Made by a program: the position numbers and the translations under genes
From: Phenylobacterium koreense
Lineage (GTDB): Bacteria > Pseudomonadota > Alphaproteobacteria > Caulobacterales > Caulobacteraceae
NCBI RefSeq assembly: GCF_040545335.1
Contig: NZ_JBEPLU010000004.1
Span: forward strand, 1 to 64,000
DNA: 64,000 nucleotides
Direction: 5' to 3'
The notes under the pieces: generated by a model
Database searches by the model: none
The model's input: the letters and a program-made list of their open reading frames with translations, nothing else
What the model was told of the DNA's origin: nothing
Shown: piece after piece, positions 53,447 to 62,218 of the stretch
How the letters are laid out: each line of letters opens with the position of its first letter
How positions within the stretch are numbered: the first letter of the stretch is position 1

Positions 53447-54340
53447 CTAGACGCCCTGCCTGAACGCCGACGGGGTCATGCCCGTGGCCTTTCGGAAGCT
53501 TGCGGCGAAGGCCGAGGGCGTCTCGTAGCCGACGGCCAGGGCGATCTCGGTGACTGGCAGGTCCGGCCGCAGCAGCAACTGGCGCGCCCGCTCGATCCGC
53601 AAGGCCACGAGCTGCTCGTGCGGGCTCTTGCCGGTCGCCGCCTTGAACGCTGTGCAGAAGTGAAAGCGGCTGAGGCCGGCCAGCGCCGCCAGTTCGTCGA
53701 GCCCTACCGGCGCGTCCAGGTGCGCGCGCATGTAGTCGGTCACCTTGCGCACCTGCCAGTCGGCCAGGCCGCGTCGCGGCGCCGGCCCCTGCAGCGCGCT
53801 GAACGAGGAGTGCCCGCGCACGAGCTGGGTGCACAGGAGATCGGTGGCCTGCTCGACGAACAGCCGCGCCGACGGATCGGGCGCGGCCGCTTCGCGTCCC
53901 AGCATTTCCATGACGCGCCCGGCGAGCGGGTCGTCGAATCCCACCCGCGCCAGCAGGTCGACCGTCTTGCCCCCGGCGATGTCCTCGGCGCAGGCCTGCA
54001 GCCGCTCCTGGGAAAGGAAGACGTGGGACACGCCGATCGAACCGGCGATGTCCCAACGGCCGTCGTGCCCCTCGGGGATGATGGTGATGGAACCGGTGCG
54101 CGTCTGGCCCGCCAGGCGCTGCCCTTCGACCCGCCAGACGATGTCCTGCGGCTGGCCGTAATAGGTGATGATGACGTGACCTTCCATGCCCGGAAGGTGG
54201 TCGTGCAGTTCGCCGTGGCCCCAGCGGCCGGTAAGGGTCGTTTCGCCCCGCAGCGGATCGCTTACGACCGGCGGGGCGCTGTCCAGGATGCGCGCGAGCG
54301 CCTCTGGAGCCTTGCCGAATCCTGAGCTCGCCGCCTGCAC
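53447..54340 (-). CDS. AraC-family transcriptional regulator
   Basis: A 297-residue protein. A cupin-like N-terminal part (about 45-130: LHDHLPGMEGHVIITYY, SITIIPEGHDGRWDIAG) is followed by the double helix-turn-helix of AraC (about 195-295: VTDYMRAHLDAPVGLDELAALAGLSRFHFCTAFKAATGKSPHEQLVALRIERARQLLL, VGYETPSAFAASFRKATGMTPSAFR). It lies downstream of an SDR gene on the same strand and may control it. Confidence 0.92.
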   Translation of the reverse strand: MQAASSGFGKAPEALARILDSAPPVVSDPLRGETTLTGRWGHGELHDHLPGMEGHVIITYYGQPQDIVWRVEGQRLAGQTRTGSITIIPEGHDGRWDIAGSIGVSHVFLSQERLQACAEDIAGGKTVDLLARVGFDDPLAGRVMEMLGREAAAPDPSARLFVEQATDLLCTQLVRGHSSFSALQGPAPRRGLADWQVRKVTDYMRAHLDAPVGLDELAALAGLSRFHFCTAFKAATGKSPHEQLVALRIERARQLLLRPDLPVTEIALAVGYETPSAFAASFRKATGMTPSAFRQGV

Positions 54341-54432
54341 CTTCGATCCTGGTCCCGTGAACAGCGTCTCATTCGCATACTGCGTATCCGAGCGCCCGCC
54401 AATCGAAGATCAGGAGCCAAGGCGTCGCAATG

Positions 54433-54465
54433 GCGCGGCCCGGGACAAGTTGTCCCGGGCCGCGC
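54433..54465. terminator. strong hairpin, probable terminator
   Basis: GCGCGGCCCGGGAC (54433-54446) pairs perfectly with GTCCCGGGCCGCGC (54452-54465) around a 5-base loop. On the plus strand it is followed by TTT only. It sits just after the minus-strand SDR stop at 54485, but on that strand no T run follows, so the direction is uncertain. Confidence 0.55.
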
Positions 54466-54484
54466 TTTAGGACTGTTCCGGTCG

Positions 54485-55318
54485 TCAGGTCGCGGCGAAG
54501 TCCGTGGAAGTCGAGACCGCTCGCCACTGAGCGAGGATCGCGCTGTCGGAGGCGTGCTTTGCCTCGATCGCCGCGACCGTGTCGCTGCCGAGCGGCAGGC
54601 GGACCGGCGGGTTGGGCGCATCCACGAACTCGACAAGGACCTGGGCCAGGCGGTCGGGATCGCCCGGCTGGGCCTGGTTCAGATTCGCCGCGCGGGTGCG
54701 GACCGTTCCGGCGGTGGCGCTGTAGTCCTCGATCCTGTTCCGGCTCACCGACAGCGAGCTGGCGTCGAGGAAGTCGGTCCGGAAATATCCTGGCTCGATG
54801 GCGGTGACATGGACGCCCAGCGGCTTGAGCTCGGCGTGGAGCGCCTCGGTCAGCCCTTCCACGGCGAACTTGGTCGAGGAGTAGACGCCGAAGCCCGCCG
54901 CTCCGCGATACCCGCCGATGGAGGAGATGTTGAGGATCCGCCCCGACCGCTGGGCGCGCATGGCGGGCAGGACCGCGCGCGTCACCGCCAGCAGGCCGAA
55001 GACATTGGTGCGGTAGAGCCGCTCGACCTCTTCGGCCGTGGCTTCCTCGACCGCGCCCAGCAGGCCGAACCCGGCGTTGTTGACCAGGACGTCGATGCCG
55101 CCGAACCGCTCGACGGCGGCGGCCGCCGCCGCCTTCGCCTGGGCTTCGTCGGTGACGTCTAGGGACAGGGCTAGCAGGCTGGGGTGGTCGCCGAGCCGCG
55201 CGGTCACGGCCTCGACCTTGCGCGCTGTGGCTACGACGTTGTCGCCCTTGGCCAGGGCGAGGGCGGCGATACGGGCGCCGAAGCCGCGCGATGCGCCGGT
55301 GATGAGCCAGGTCTTCAT
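54485..55318 (-). CDS. short-chain dehydrogenase/reductase
   Basis: A 277-residue SDR. The start at 55318 follows AAGGAGAC. TGASRGFGARIAALAL, LVNNAGFGLLGAVEE, NISSIGGYRGAAGFGVYSSTKFAVEGLTEAL and EPGYFRTDFLD are present. This pattern matches the oxidoreductase group often annotated as ketoreductase-like or retinol-dehydrogenase-like. The substrate is unknown. It is divergent from ahpC across a 279-bp gap, in which 55319-55520 shows nothing certain. Confidence 0.9.
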   Translation of the reverse strand: MKTWLITGASRGFGARIAALALAKGDNVVATARKVEAVTARLGDHPSLLALSLDVTDEAQAKAAAAAAVERFGGIDVLVNNAGFGLLGAVEEATAEEVERLYRTNVFGLLAVTRAVLPAMRAQRSGRILNISSIGGYRGAAGFGVYSSTKFAVEGLTEALHAELKPLGVHVTAIEPGYFRTDFLDASSLSVSRNRIEDYSATAGTVRTRAANLNQAQPGDPDRLAQVLVEFVDAPNPPVRLPLGSDTVAAIEAKHASDSAILAQWRAVSTSTDFAAT

Positions 55319-55527
55319 GGACGTCTCCTTCAGAAAGATCATGGAGACGGATTAGCCCTCGCCATTGTCCCGGGCCGTCCGCCGATTGCGGCGGCTGTCG
55401 CAATCTTGCGGCGCGCGGCCGGTTCCTGCGCGCTTCGTCACGAAACCTGACGATAGGAGGCCGTTCGGCGGGTTCCTGCGGCCGGCTGCCGATGGCGGCT
55501 ATCCATCGGACAAATCTATTGCCGGAG

Positions 55528-55540
55528 TTGATATTATCGA
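55528..55540. promoter_or_regulatory. palindrome in the ahpC promoter
   Basis: TTGATATTATCGA (inner GATA-T-TATC) lies 58-70 bp upstream of the ahpC start in an AT-richer patch. A peroxide-responsive regulator such as OxyR could bind near here, and CTAT elements occur at several spacings. The assignment is speculative. Confidence 0.3.
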
Positions 55541-55597
55541 TTGGACCTATGTCCTGCGAGGCCCTATCCCTGCAACTCCCAATCGCAGGAGCATTCC

Positions 55598-56161
55598 ATG
55601 TCCTTGATCAACACCGAGATCAAACCCTTCAGCGCGCAGGCGTTCAAGAACGGCAAGTTCATCAGCGTCAGCGACGCGGACCTGAAGGGCAAATGGTCCG
55701 TCGTGTTCTTCTACCCGGCCGATTTCACCTTCGTCTGCCCGACCGAACTCGAAGATCTGGCCGACAACTATGCCGAGTTCCAAAAGCTGGGCGTGGAAAT
55801 CTACTCGGTCTCGACCGATACGCACTTCTCGCACAAGGCCTGGCACGACACCTCGCCGGCCATCGGCAAGATCCAGTACGTCATGGTCGGCGACCCGTCG
55901 GGCGCCATCACGAACAACTTCGGCGTCATGCGCGAAGGCCAGGGCCTGGCCGACCGCGGCACCTTCCTGATCGATCCGAACGGCGTGATCCAGTTCACCG
56001 AAGTCACCGCCGAAGGCATCGGCCGTAACGCCGCCGAGCTTCTGCGCAAGGTGAAGGCGGCCCAGTACGTCGCCGCTCACCCGGGCGAAGTCTGCCCGGC
56101 CAAGTGGGAAGAGGGTGAAAAGACCCTGGCCCCGTCGCTGGACCTGGTCGGCAAGATCTAA
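55598..56161 (+). CDS. ahpC: alkyl hydroperoxide reductase, peroxiredoxin subunit C
   Basis: A 187-residue typical 2-Cys peroxiredoxin. The start at 55598 follows AGGAG. Peroxidatic Cys47 lies in FTFVCPTE and resolving Cys166 in GEVCPAKW. AhpC reduces hydrogen peroxide and organic hydroperoxides and is recharged by AhpF, encoded 114 bp downstream. A stable hairpin between the two genes probably lowers ahpF expression relative to ahpC. Confidence 0.97.
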   Translation: MSLINTEIKPFSAQAFKNGKFISVSDADLKGKWSVVFFYPADFTFVCPTELEDLADNYAEFQKLGVEIYSVSTDTHFSHKAWHDTSPAIGKIQYVMVGDPSGAITNNFGVMREGQGLADRGTFLIDPNGVIQFTEVTAEGIGRNAAELLRKVKAAQYVAAHPGEVCPAKWEEGEKTLAPSLDLVGKI

Positions 56162-56170
56162 GTCAGCCAA

Positions 56171-56203
56171 GCGCCGCCACCCTCGTTCGGAGGGCGGCGG
56201 CGC
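56171..56203 (+). terminator. ahpC-ahpF intergenic hairpin
   Basis: GCGCCGCC-A-CCCTC (56171-56184) pairs with GAGGG-C-GGCGGCGC (56190-56203) around GTTCG: 13 pairs with one mismatch. It is followed by CTCTATCT rather than a T run, so it is likely a partial terminator or an mRNA-stabilising element. Confidence 0.55.
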
Positions 56204-56275
56204 CTCTATCTCCCGCAGTCTCCCCCTGCCATCGGCCTCGTTTCGGCGCGCCGCGAATAATCTTGGAGTCTCAGT

Positions 56276-57856
56276 ATGTTGGACGAGGGTCTGAAGTCGC
56301 AATTGACGGCCTACCTGGCGAACCTGCGCCAGCCGATCAAGCTGGTCGCCTCGCTTGACGACAGCGCCAAGTCGCGGGAGATGCTCGAACTTCTGAACGA
56401 TGTGGCCTCGGCGTCCGACAAGGTGAGCCTGGTCAAGGACGGCGACGACGCGCGTCGGCCCTCCTTCGCCATCGAGCGGGCCGCAGGCGACGCCAGCGTG
56501 CGCTTCGCGGGCCTGCCCCTGGGCCACGAGTTCACCTCGCTGGTGCTGGCCCTGCTGCATGTCGGCGGCCACCCGCCCAAGGTCGAGCCCGAGGTGATCG
56601 AGCAGATCAAGGCGCTGGACGGCGACTTCCACTTCGAAACCTATTTCTCGCAGAGCTGCCAGAACTGCCCTGATGTCGTGCAGGCGCTGAACACCATGGC
56701 GGCCCTGAACCCGCGCATCACTCACGTCGCCATCGACGGCGCCCTGTTCCAGCAGGAGATCGAGGCCCGCCAGGTGATGGCCGTGCCGACCGTGCTGCTG
56801 AACGGCCAGCCCTTCGCCCAGGGCCGGATGAGCCTGGAGCAGATCCTGGCCATGCTCGACACCGGCGCGGCCGAGCGTCAAGCCGAGCAGATCAAGGCCA
56901 AGGACGCCTTCGACGTGCTGGTCGTCGGAGGTGGTCCCGCTGGGGCCGCGGCCGCGATCTACGCCGCTCGCAAGGGCATCCGCACCGGCGTGGCGGCCGA
57001 GCGCTTCGGCGGCCAGGTGCTGGACACCATGGCGATCGAGAACTTCATCTCCGTGCGCCACACCGAAGGCCCGCAACTGGCCACGGCGCTGGAACAGCAC
57101 GTGAAGGACTACGACGTCGACATCATGAACCTCCAGCGGGCAGTCGGCCTGGTTCCCGCCAAGGCGCCGGGCGGCCTGATCGAGGTGAAGCTGGAGAACG
57201 GCGCCAGCCTGAAGTCGCGGACCGTAATCCTGGCGACCGGCGCTCGCTGGCGGCAGATCAACGTCCCCGGCGAGGACGAGTACCGCAACAAGGGCGTGGC
57301 CTACTGCCCGCACTGCGACGGCCCGCTGTTCAAGGGCAAGCGCGTGGCGGTGATCGGCGGCGGCAACAGCGGCGTCGAGGCGGCCATCGACCTGGCCGGC
57401 GTCGTCGCCCACGTGACGCTGATCGAGTTCGACAGCCAGTTGCGCGCCGACGCGGTGCTTCAGCGCAAGCTGGCCAGCCTGCCCAACGTGAAGGTCATCA
57501 CCTCGGCGATGACCACCGAGGTGCATGGCGACGGCTCGAAGGTGACCGGCCTGACCTACAAGGACCGCGGCCGCGACACGGTCCATCGCGTCGACCTGGA
57601 AGGCGTCTTCGTTCAGATCGGCCTGGTGCCGAACACCGAATGGCTGAAGGACACGGTCGCGCTCACCAATCGCGGTGAGATCGAGGTGGATCACCGGGGC
57701 GAAACCTCGCTGCCGGGTGTGTTCGCCGCCGGCGACGCGACGACCGTGCCCTACAAGCAGATCGTCATCGCGATGGGTGAGGGGGCCAAGGCCTCGCTCT
57801 CGGCCTTCGACTACCTGATCCGCCAGGAACCGCTGGAAGCCGCCGAAGCGGCCTAA
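56276..57856 (+). CDS. ahpF: alkyl hydroperoxide reductase subunit F (NADH:peroxiredoxin reductase)
   Basis: A 526-residue flavoprotein. An N-terminal tandem thioredoxin-like domain has CQNC at 128-131. A thioredoxin-reductase-like part has the FAD motif [19 protein letters not shown] (about 216-234), the redox CPHC at 344-347, and a NAD motif [17 protein letters not shown]. It transfers electrons from NADH to AhpC. A perfect terminator follows its stop. Confidence 0.97.
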   Translation: MLDEGLKSQLTAYLANLRQPIKLVASLDDSAKSREMLELLNDVASASDKVSLVKDGDDARRPSFAIERAAGDASVRFAGLPLGHEFTSLVLALLHVGGHPPKVEPEVIEQIKALDGDFHFETYFSQSCQNCPDVVQALNTMAALNPRITHVAIDGALFQQEIEARQVMAVPTVLLNGQPFAQGRMSLEQILAMLDTGAAERQAEQIKAKDAFDVLVVGGGPAGAAAAIYAARKGIRTGVAAERFGGQVLDTMAIENFISVRHTEGPQLATALEQHVKDYDVDIMNLQRAVGLVPAKAPGGLIEVKLENGASLKSRTVILATGARWRQINVPGEDEYRNKGVAYCPHCDGPLFKGKRVAVIGGGNSGVEAAIDLAGVVAHVTLIEFDSQLRADAVLQRKLASLPNVKVITSAMTTEVHGDGSKVTGLTYKDRGRDTVHRVDLEGVFVQIGLVPNTEWLKDTVALTNRGEIEVDHRGETSLPGVFAAGDATTVPYKQIVIAMGEGAKASLSAFDYLIRQEPLEAAEAA

Positions 57857-57863
57857 GCGCCAG

Positions 57864-57889
57864 GACCTCTGCGGGCGACCGCAGAGGTC
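57864..57889. terminator. terminator shared by ahpF and the small convergent gene
   Basis: GACCTCTGCGG (57864-57874) and CCGCAGAGGTC (57879-57889) form an 11-bp perfect stem with a GCGA loop, followed by TTACTT. It lies exactly between the ahpF stop and the convergent stop at 57890, so it can serve both directions. Confidence 0.8.
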
Positions 57890-58054
57890 TTACTTCGCAA
57901 GTGCGACCACGGCGCCGATGATGGCTAGCCAGGCGAGTGCGTTCGCCGTGAGCGCCACCGCCAGGCGCCAGTTGAACGGAATGCCGACGGGCCGCCTCGA
58001 TCGGCGCAGGGCCGGTCGCGCCGGCGACGCTGCGGTGGCGGAAAAGAACGTCAT
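57890..58054 (-). CDS. small single-helix membrane protein
   Basis: A 54-residue protein. The start at 58054 has an AGAGGAAC ribosome site six bases upstream. The first half is basic (RPALRRSRRPVG), and the second half is one membrane helix (LAVALTANALAWLAIIGAVVALAK). I know no named family. The good ribosome site, the terminator at its end and the clean membrane helix argue for a real gene. Confidence 0.6.
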   Translation of the reverse strand: MTFFSATAASPARPALRRSRRPVGIPFNWRLAVALTANALAWLAIIGAVVALAK

Positions 58055-58285
58055 AGCCAAGTTCCTCTGGCGCGCGGCGGCCAAACGCCGTTCCGTGAGA
58101 ATGCCTGACCTGGCTGAAACGTAAACGCGACAAAAGTGTCCAACTCGCTCAGAGCGGGGCGCCCGCCGCCCGCGAACTGGGCAGCGCTTCCCGCGCCTTC
58201 AGTCCCGCCATGCTGCACTATTGACAGCGATCAGCTTTCCAGGCGGCCTAGGCGTCAATGCCGCGTCGTTTACTGCGAGGGTTGC

Positions 58286-58537
58286 ATGATCAGCGCTGAT
58301 TTCGCCTATTCGCTTGCTCAGGATGAACTGGGCTGGCGGTGGCGAGTATACGACGAGGATGGGGAGATCGTCGCCGCCGGACGCCGCAAAACTCAAGACG
58401 CAGCGGAATTGGCGGTGCGTCAGGCGATAAATACCGTGCTGTGCTCGACCTCGGCGGCGCCGTCGGCGCAACCGGTGGCGCGCGAGGAATGGGGCGAGGC
58501 GCTGGCCGCCCGCTGGAATCCGGCGCCGCTGGCCTGA
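58286..58537 (+). CDS. small hypothetical protein
   Basis: An 83-residue protein. ATG 58286 is preceded by GAGGG. Residues 8-45 (YSLAQDELGWRWRVYDEDGEIVAAGRRKTQDAAELAVRQAI) have a beta-strand/helix pattern with Trp and charged residues, like small DUF-type proteins of alphaproteobacteria. No membrane helix or signal. Function unknown. It ends 3 bp before the convergent hydrolase gene stop. Confidence 0.6.
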   Translation: MISADFAYSLAQDELGWRWRVYDEDGEIVAAGRRKTQDAAELAVRQAINTVLCSTSAAPSAQPVAREEWGEALAARWNPAPLA

Positions 58538-58540
58538 CCG

Positions 58541-59545
58541 TCAGGCGCCGTCGGGAGACATCGCGAGTCGCGGCCGGGGGCCTTCGGGCGCGACCAGACT
58601 GCGGAAGATCTCCAGCTTGGGCTTGGCCGCCAGTTCGACCTGTACCGGCGCGGTGTCGGCGGCCGGCGTTGCGAAGTCACTCGCCGCGAGCGCCGATGCG
58701 GTCTCCGCCTCGGCGACGACCGGGGCGGGGGCCTGCGCGCCCTGCACGTCGAGAACCGGCGCCGGCGCATCTTCGCCGACACTGAGCGAGACCAGTTCCT
58801 CGCCGCCCGCATATCGCCCGACAAAGGCGCTCGGCTCGCCGTCGCGTCCGGGCCGCTGGTAGAAGATATGCGCCCCGATGGTCGCCACTTTCAGCAGGCC
58901 GGGGCTCCAGTACGGGACGACATAGACGGCGTGATAGTGTGTGGCGTAGCCAACCGCCCGATCGACGAAGCCGTCGAGCGCCGCCTCCGCCACCTCTTCG
59001 GCGCGTTTCCAGCCCCGGACGCTCGGAGCCCGGGCGAGCGAGCCGTCGCAGGTGAAGGTGAACTGGCAACCGGTCTGTCGCTCCGCGCCTTCGAACACCA
59101 CGCCGCACACCGTCTTGGGGAAGTCCGGATGGCGCAGCCGGTTCAGCACCACCTGCGCGACCGCCTGCTGGCCCGCCGCGCTCTCGGCGCCGGCTTCGTA
59201 ATAGATGGCCGCGGTCAGGCAACTAATGGCGCGGCCGCGATCCTCGATGTCCGGCCCCTCGATCACGAAGGGCCGCGCTGGCCGGGCCCGGGTCTCGGGG
59301 CCGACCGAGGCGTTCCACAGCCGCGCGGCCTCGCCCGAGAGCGGCAGATTGATCAGTTCGGGAGGGCCGGCGGGCGGGCTGGCCGGCTGCGGGCCGCGCA
59401 GTGGCGGAGCCTGGCGCGCGACCTGAGGCGCCGGAGCTGTGGGGAAGGAGGGCCAGGGCGCCGCCGCCGCCAGACCTGCGCTCAGCAGGCCCACGAGCAG
59501 GCGAGTCGGGCTGAAGATATTTCGAGGGGCGAACGCCAAAAGCAT
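58541..59545 (-). CDS. cell wall hydrolase, SleB/Hydrolase_2 family
   Basis: A 334-residue protein. The start at 59545 follows AAGGGAT. An N-terminal signal/anchor segment (SPTRLLVGLLSAGLAAAA) is followed by a Pro-rich linker. The SleB-like domain spans about 105-230 (AISCLTAAIYYEAGAESAAGQQAVAQVVLNRLRHPDFPKTVCGVVFEG, CQFTFTCDGS, ATHYHAVYVVPYWSPGL) with the catalytic Glu in YYEAG. The C-terminal 100 residues are low-complexity. It is predicted to cleave peptidoglycan in the periplasm. Confidence 0.9.
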   Translation of the reverse strand: MLLAFAPRNIFSPTRLLVGLLSAGLAAAAPWPSFPTAPAPQVARQAPPLRGPQPASPPAGPPELINLPLSGEAARLWNASVGPETRARPARPFVIEGPDIEDRGRAISCLTAAIYYEAGAESAAGQQAVAQVVLNRLRHPDFPKTVCGVVFEGAERQTGCQFTFTCDGSLARAPSVRGWKRAEEVAEAALDGFVDRAVGYATHYHAVYVVPYWSPGLLKVATIGAHIFYQRPGRDGEPSAFVGRYAGGEELVSLSVGEDAPAPVLDVQGAQAPAPVVAEAETASALAASDFATPAADTAPVQVELAAKPKLEIFRSLVAPEGPRPRLAMSPDGA

Positions 59546-59905
59546 ATCCCTTGAGCATCGACCGGTCCGCCTACTAGCCCAGGCCGGCTCAAGACGCTCG
59601 ATCACATCGAGATCGCACGGGAAGACTTTAACGATTAGGGCCGAAAACGGCGTTTAGGCGATCTATTGTGCTCAAATATCAAGCAAATAGTGATCGGTTA
59701 AGCTTGGTGTAAGCGCTGCAGTAGTTCAAAGTTACTGAATAGGTGGCCGAAATATGACTGGTTTCCGACGATAACTGGCGCGATGACCGTATGTGGCGCC
59801 CAAAATATAAGTTTGGCGCCTGCAATTTAATCTATTTTACAGTTGTTCGACCGCGGTCGGGGCGGGGGTTGGCGGGCGCTTGTCGGATGAGCCTAGCCTC
59901 GCCCC
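59546..59905. promoter_or_regulatory. AT-rich intergenic region before the exopolysaccharide genes
   Basis: No gene is supported here. The stretch from about 59640 to 59850 is strikingly AT-rich for this genome. It contains two GGCGCC sites in related contexts (TGTGGCGCCC at 59791-59800 and TTTGGCGCCT at 59811-59820), separated by AAAATATAAG. It must hold the promoters of the divergent hydrolase and manC-type genes. A regulator binding the repeated site is plausible. Confidence 0.4.
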
Positions 59906-62218
59906 ATGGCAATTGTTCCTGTCATCATGTGCGGCGGGGGCGGGACGCGTCTGTGGCCCAGTTCGCGCCCCGGCCGACCGAAGCAGTTTCTACGGCTGCT
60001 CGGCGAGCGCTCGCTATTCCAGGAAACCATTCAGCGCCTCGCCGGGGTTCCGGGCCTGCTCGACCCGGTGATCGTCGCCGGCGTCGGCCACGAGGCGCAG
60101 ATCGTCGAGCAGCTCGGCGAGATCGGCCAGACCGCCCAACTGGTGCTCGAACCGACGCCACGCGACTCCGGTCCGGCCGTCGCCGCCGCGGTCCTGCACG
60201 TCGCCGCCGCCCACCCGGAGGCGGTCGCGGTGGTGCTGGCCTCCGACCACCACATTCCCGACGTCGAGGCCTTTCGCACGGCCATCTTCGAGGCCGTCGC
60301 TGTCGCCCGCCATGGGCGCGTCGTCGTGCTGGGCGTACGGCCCGACGCCCCTTCCAGCGCCTACGGCTATATCGAGCCGGGCGACCTGCTCGCGCCGGCC
60401 AGCCGCGGCCGCCAGGTGCGCTCCTTCGTCGAGAAGCCGGACGCGCCGACCGCGCGCCGCTATGTCGGCGAAGGCCGCCTGTGGAACAGCGGCAATTTCG
60501 TCGCCCCGGTCGGCCTGATCGCCGAGGAGTTCCAGGCCTATTGTCCGCAGGTCATCGAACCGGTGGCCGCCGCGCTTGCCGAGGCCGACTGGAACGGCGT
60601 CGTCCGCCGTCTGTCGCCGTCCTTCGCCGAGGCCGCAAAGATCTCCTTCGACTATGCGGTGATGGAGAAGACCGACCGCGCCGCGGTCCTGCCAGTGGAT
60701 TTCGTCTGGTCGGACCTGGGCGCCTGGGACGCGGTCTGGGCGGCCGGCGAGCGCACGCCCGACGCCAACAGCGTCAGCGGGTCGGCGGTCCTCATCGACA
60801 CCGCCGGCGCGGTGGTGCGTGCGGCGCAGGGCATGATGGTCTCGACCGTCGGCGTGAAGAACGTCGCGGTGATCGTCGAGCGCGACGCCGTGCTGGTCTG
60901 CGCGCTCGACAGCGCCCAGTCGGTCAAGAGCGTCGTCGAACAGATCAACGAGCGTAGCTGGGCGCCGCCGCAGCCTCAGCGGGTCATGGTGGCGCGGGAG
61001 CTGGCCGACCTTTCCCGGCGGCTGGACGACTGGCTCGACGTCTCGGCCCTGCCCCTCTGGTGGAGCCTCGGCGCGGACCACCGGCGGGGCGGCTTCCACG
61101 AGCGCCTGTCCTTGAACGGCCGGCCGGTCGAGAGCCCGCGCCGGGCGCGGGTGCAGATGCGTCAGGCCCATGTCTACGCCACCGCCGGCGCCCTGGGCTG
61201 GAGCGGTCCGTGGCGGCAGGCCATGGAGCACGGAATCGATTATTTCGAGCGGCGCTATCGCCGGGCCGACGGCCAGTTCCGCACCCTGGTCGGCGCCAGC
61301 GGCGATGTCATCGACGACACCGCCATGCTCTACGACCAGGCCTTCGCCCTGCTCGGCTGGGCCAGCGCGGCCATCGGCTCGGAAGCCCCGCTCGAGGCGC
61401 ACGCCGTCGAGCTCCTGCGCCAGATGCGCCACGCCCGGCGCTGTGCGGCCGGCGGCTTCTATGAGGCCGGGGAGCACGCCAACCTCTCCAATCCGCACAT
61501 GCACCTTTTCGAGGCGGCCCTGGCCTGGCTGAGCATCGGCCGCAGCGACTGCTGGCAGGACCTGGCCTCCGAGATCGCCACCCTGGCGCTCGAGCGGTTC
61601 ATCGACCCGTCCCGCGGCTATCTGCGCGAGCATTTCGACGCCGACTGGCGGCCGGCCCGGGGCGACCTCGGCCGGATCGTCGAGCCGGGACACCAATTCG
61701 AATGGTCATGGCTGCTGGCGCGCTGGTTCAGGCTCAGCGGCGACAAGCGCGCCCTGGAAGCGGCCAAGCTGCTCTTCCAGCACGGCTGCGTCGGGGTGGA
61801 TGCGGCTCGCGGCGTGGCGGTCGACGCCCTCGACGACGATCTCAAGGTCCGTAGTCCGCAGGCGCGGCTCTGGCCGCAGACCGAACGGCTCAAGGCCGCG
61901 CTGCTGCTGGGCGAAATCGATCCGGCCGGCGGCGAAACCTATGAGCTCTGCGCGCAGTCGGCGGCCCGCAGCATGCTGGCCTTCCTGGACACGCCGGTGC
62001 TCGGCGTCTGGCGCGACAAGCTCGGCCCGGATGGGGCCTGGAAGGACGAGCCCGCCCCGGCGAGTTCGCTCTACCACATCGCCGGCGCGATCTGGGAATT
62101 CCGCCGCGTGCTGCACGCCAGGCCGCGTCCGCAGCCGGCGCGGCTCGCGCCGGCCTTTTCTTCAACCGGTGCGCTGGGGGGCGCTGAACAGGGTTCGTAT
62201 TTCGCAGGGAGCGCGTAA
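59906..62218 (+). CDS. mannose-1-phosphate guanylyltransferase fused to an AGE-type isomerase/epimerase
   Basis: A 770-residue fusion. Residues 1-355 are a GDP-mannose pyrophosphorylase: IVPVIMCGGGGTRLWPSSRPGRPKQFL with the nucleotide signature, EPTPRDSGPA, ASDHHI, FVEKPDAPTA, and WSDLGAWDAVW. Instead of the usual C-terminal cupin isomerase, residues about 365-740 are an (alpha/alpha)6 barrel of the N-acylglucosamine 2-epimerase/mannose-6-phosphate isomerase superfamily (WWSLGADHRRGGFHERL, RQAHVYATAGAL, NPHMHLFEAALAW, GRIVEPGHQFEWSWLLARW). Predicted to make GDP-mannose from fructose-6-phosphate-derived precursors for surface polysaccharide. galE follows immediately. Confidence 0.92.
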   Translation: MAIVPVIMCGGGGTRLWPSSRPGRPKQFLRLLGERSLFQETIQRLAGVPGLLDPVIVAGVGHEAQIVEQLGEIGQTAQLVLEPTPRDSGPAVAAAVLHVAAAHPEAVAVVLASDHHIPDVEAFRTAIFEAVAVARHGRVVVLGVRPDAPSSAYGYIEPGDLLAPASRGRQVRSFVEKPDAPTARRYVGEGRLWNSGNFVAPVGLIAEEFQAYCPQVIEPVAAALAEADWNGVVRRLSPSFAEAAKISFDYAVMEKTDRAAVLPVDFVWSDLGAWDAVWAAGERTPDANSVSGSAVLIDTAGAVVRAAQGMMVSTVGVKNVAVIVERDAVLVCALDSAQSVKSVVEQINERSWAPPQPQRVMVARELADLSRRLDDWLDVSALPLWWSLGADHRRGGFHERLSLNGRPVESPRRARVQMRQAHVYATAGALGWSGPWRQAMEHGIDYFERRYRRADGQFRTLVGASGDVIDDTAMLYDQAFALLGWASAAIGSEAPLEAHAVELLRQMRHARRCAAGGFYEAGEHANLSNPHMHLFEAALAWLSIGRSDCWQDLASEIATLALERFIDPSRGYLREHFDADWRPARGDLGRIVEPGHQFEWSWLLARWFRLSGDKRALEAAKLLFQHGCVGVDAARGVAVDALDDDLKVRSPQARLWPQTERLKAALLLGEIDPAGGETYELCAQSAARSMLAFLDTPVLGVWRDKLGPDGAWKDEPAPASSLYHIAGAIWEFRRVLHARPRPQPARLAPAFSSTGALGGAEQGSYFAGSA

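Noticed and set aside
55547..57694. A 715-residue open frame antisense to ahpC and ahpF
   Set aside because: The sense genes are certain; the antisense product has no recognisable fold.
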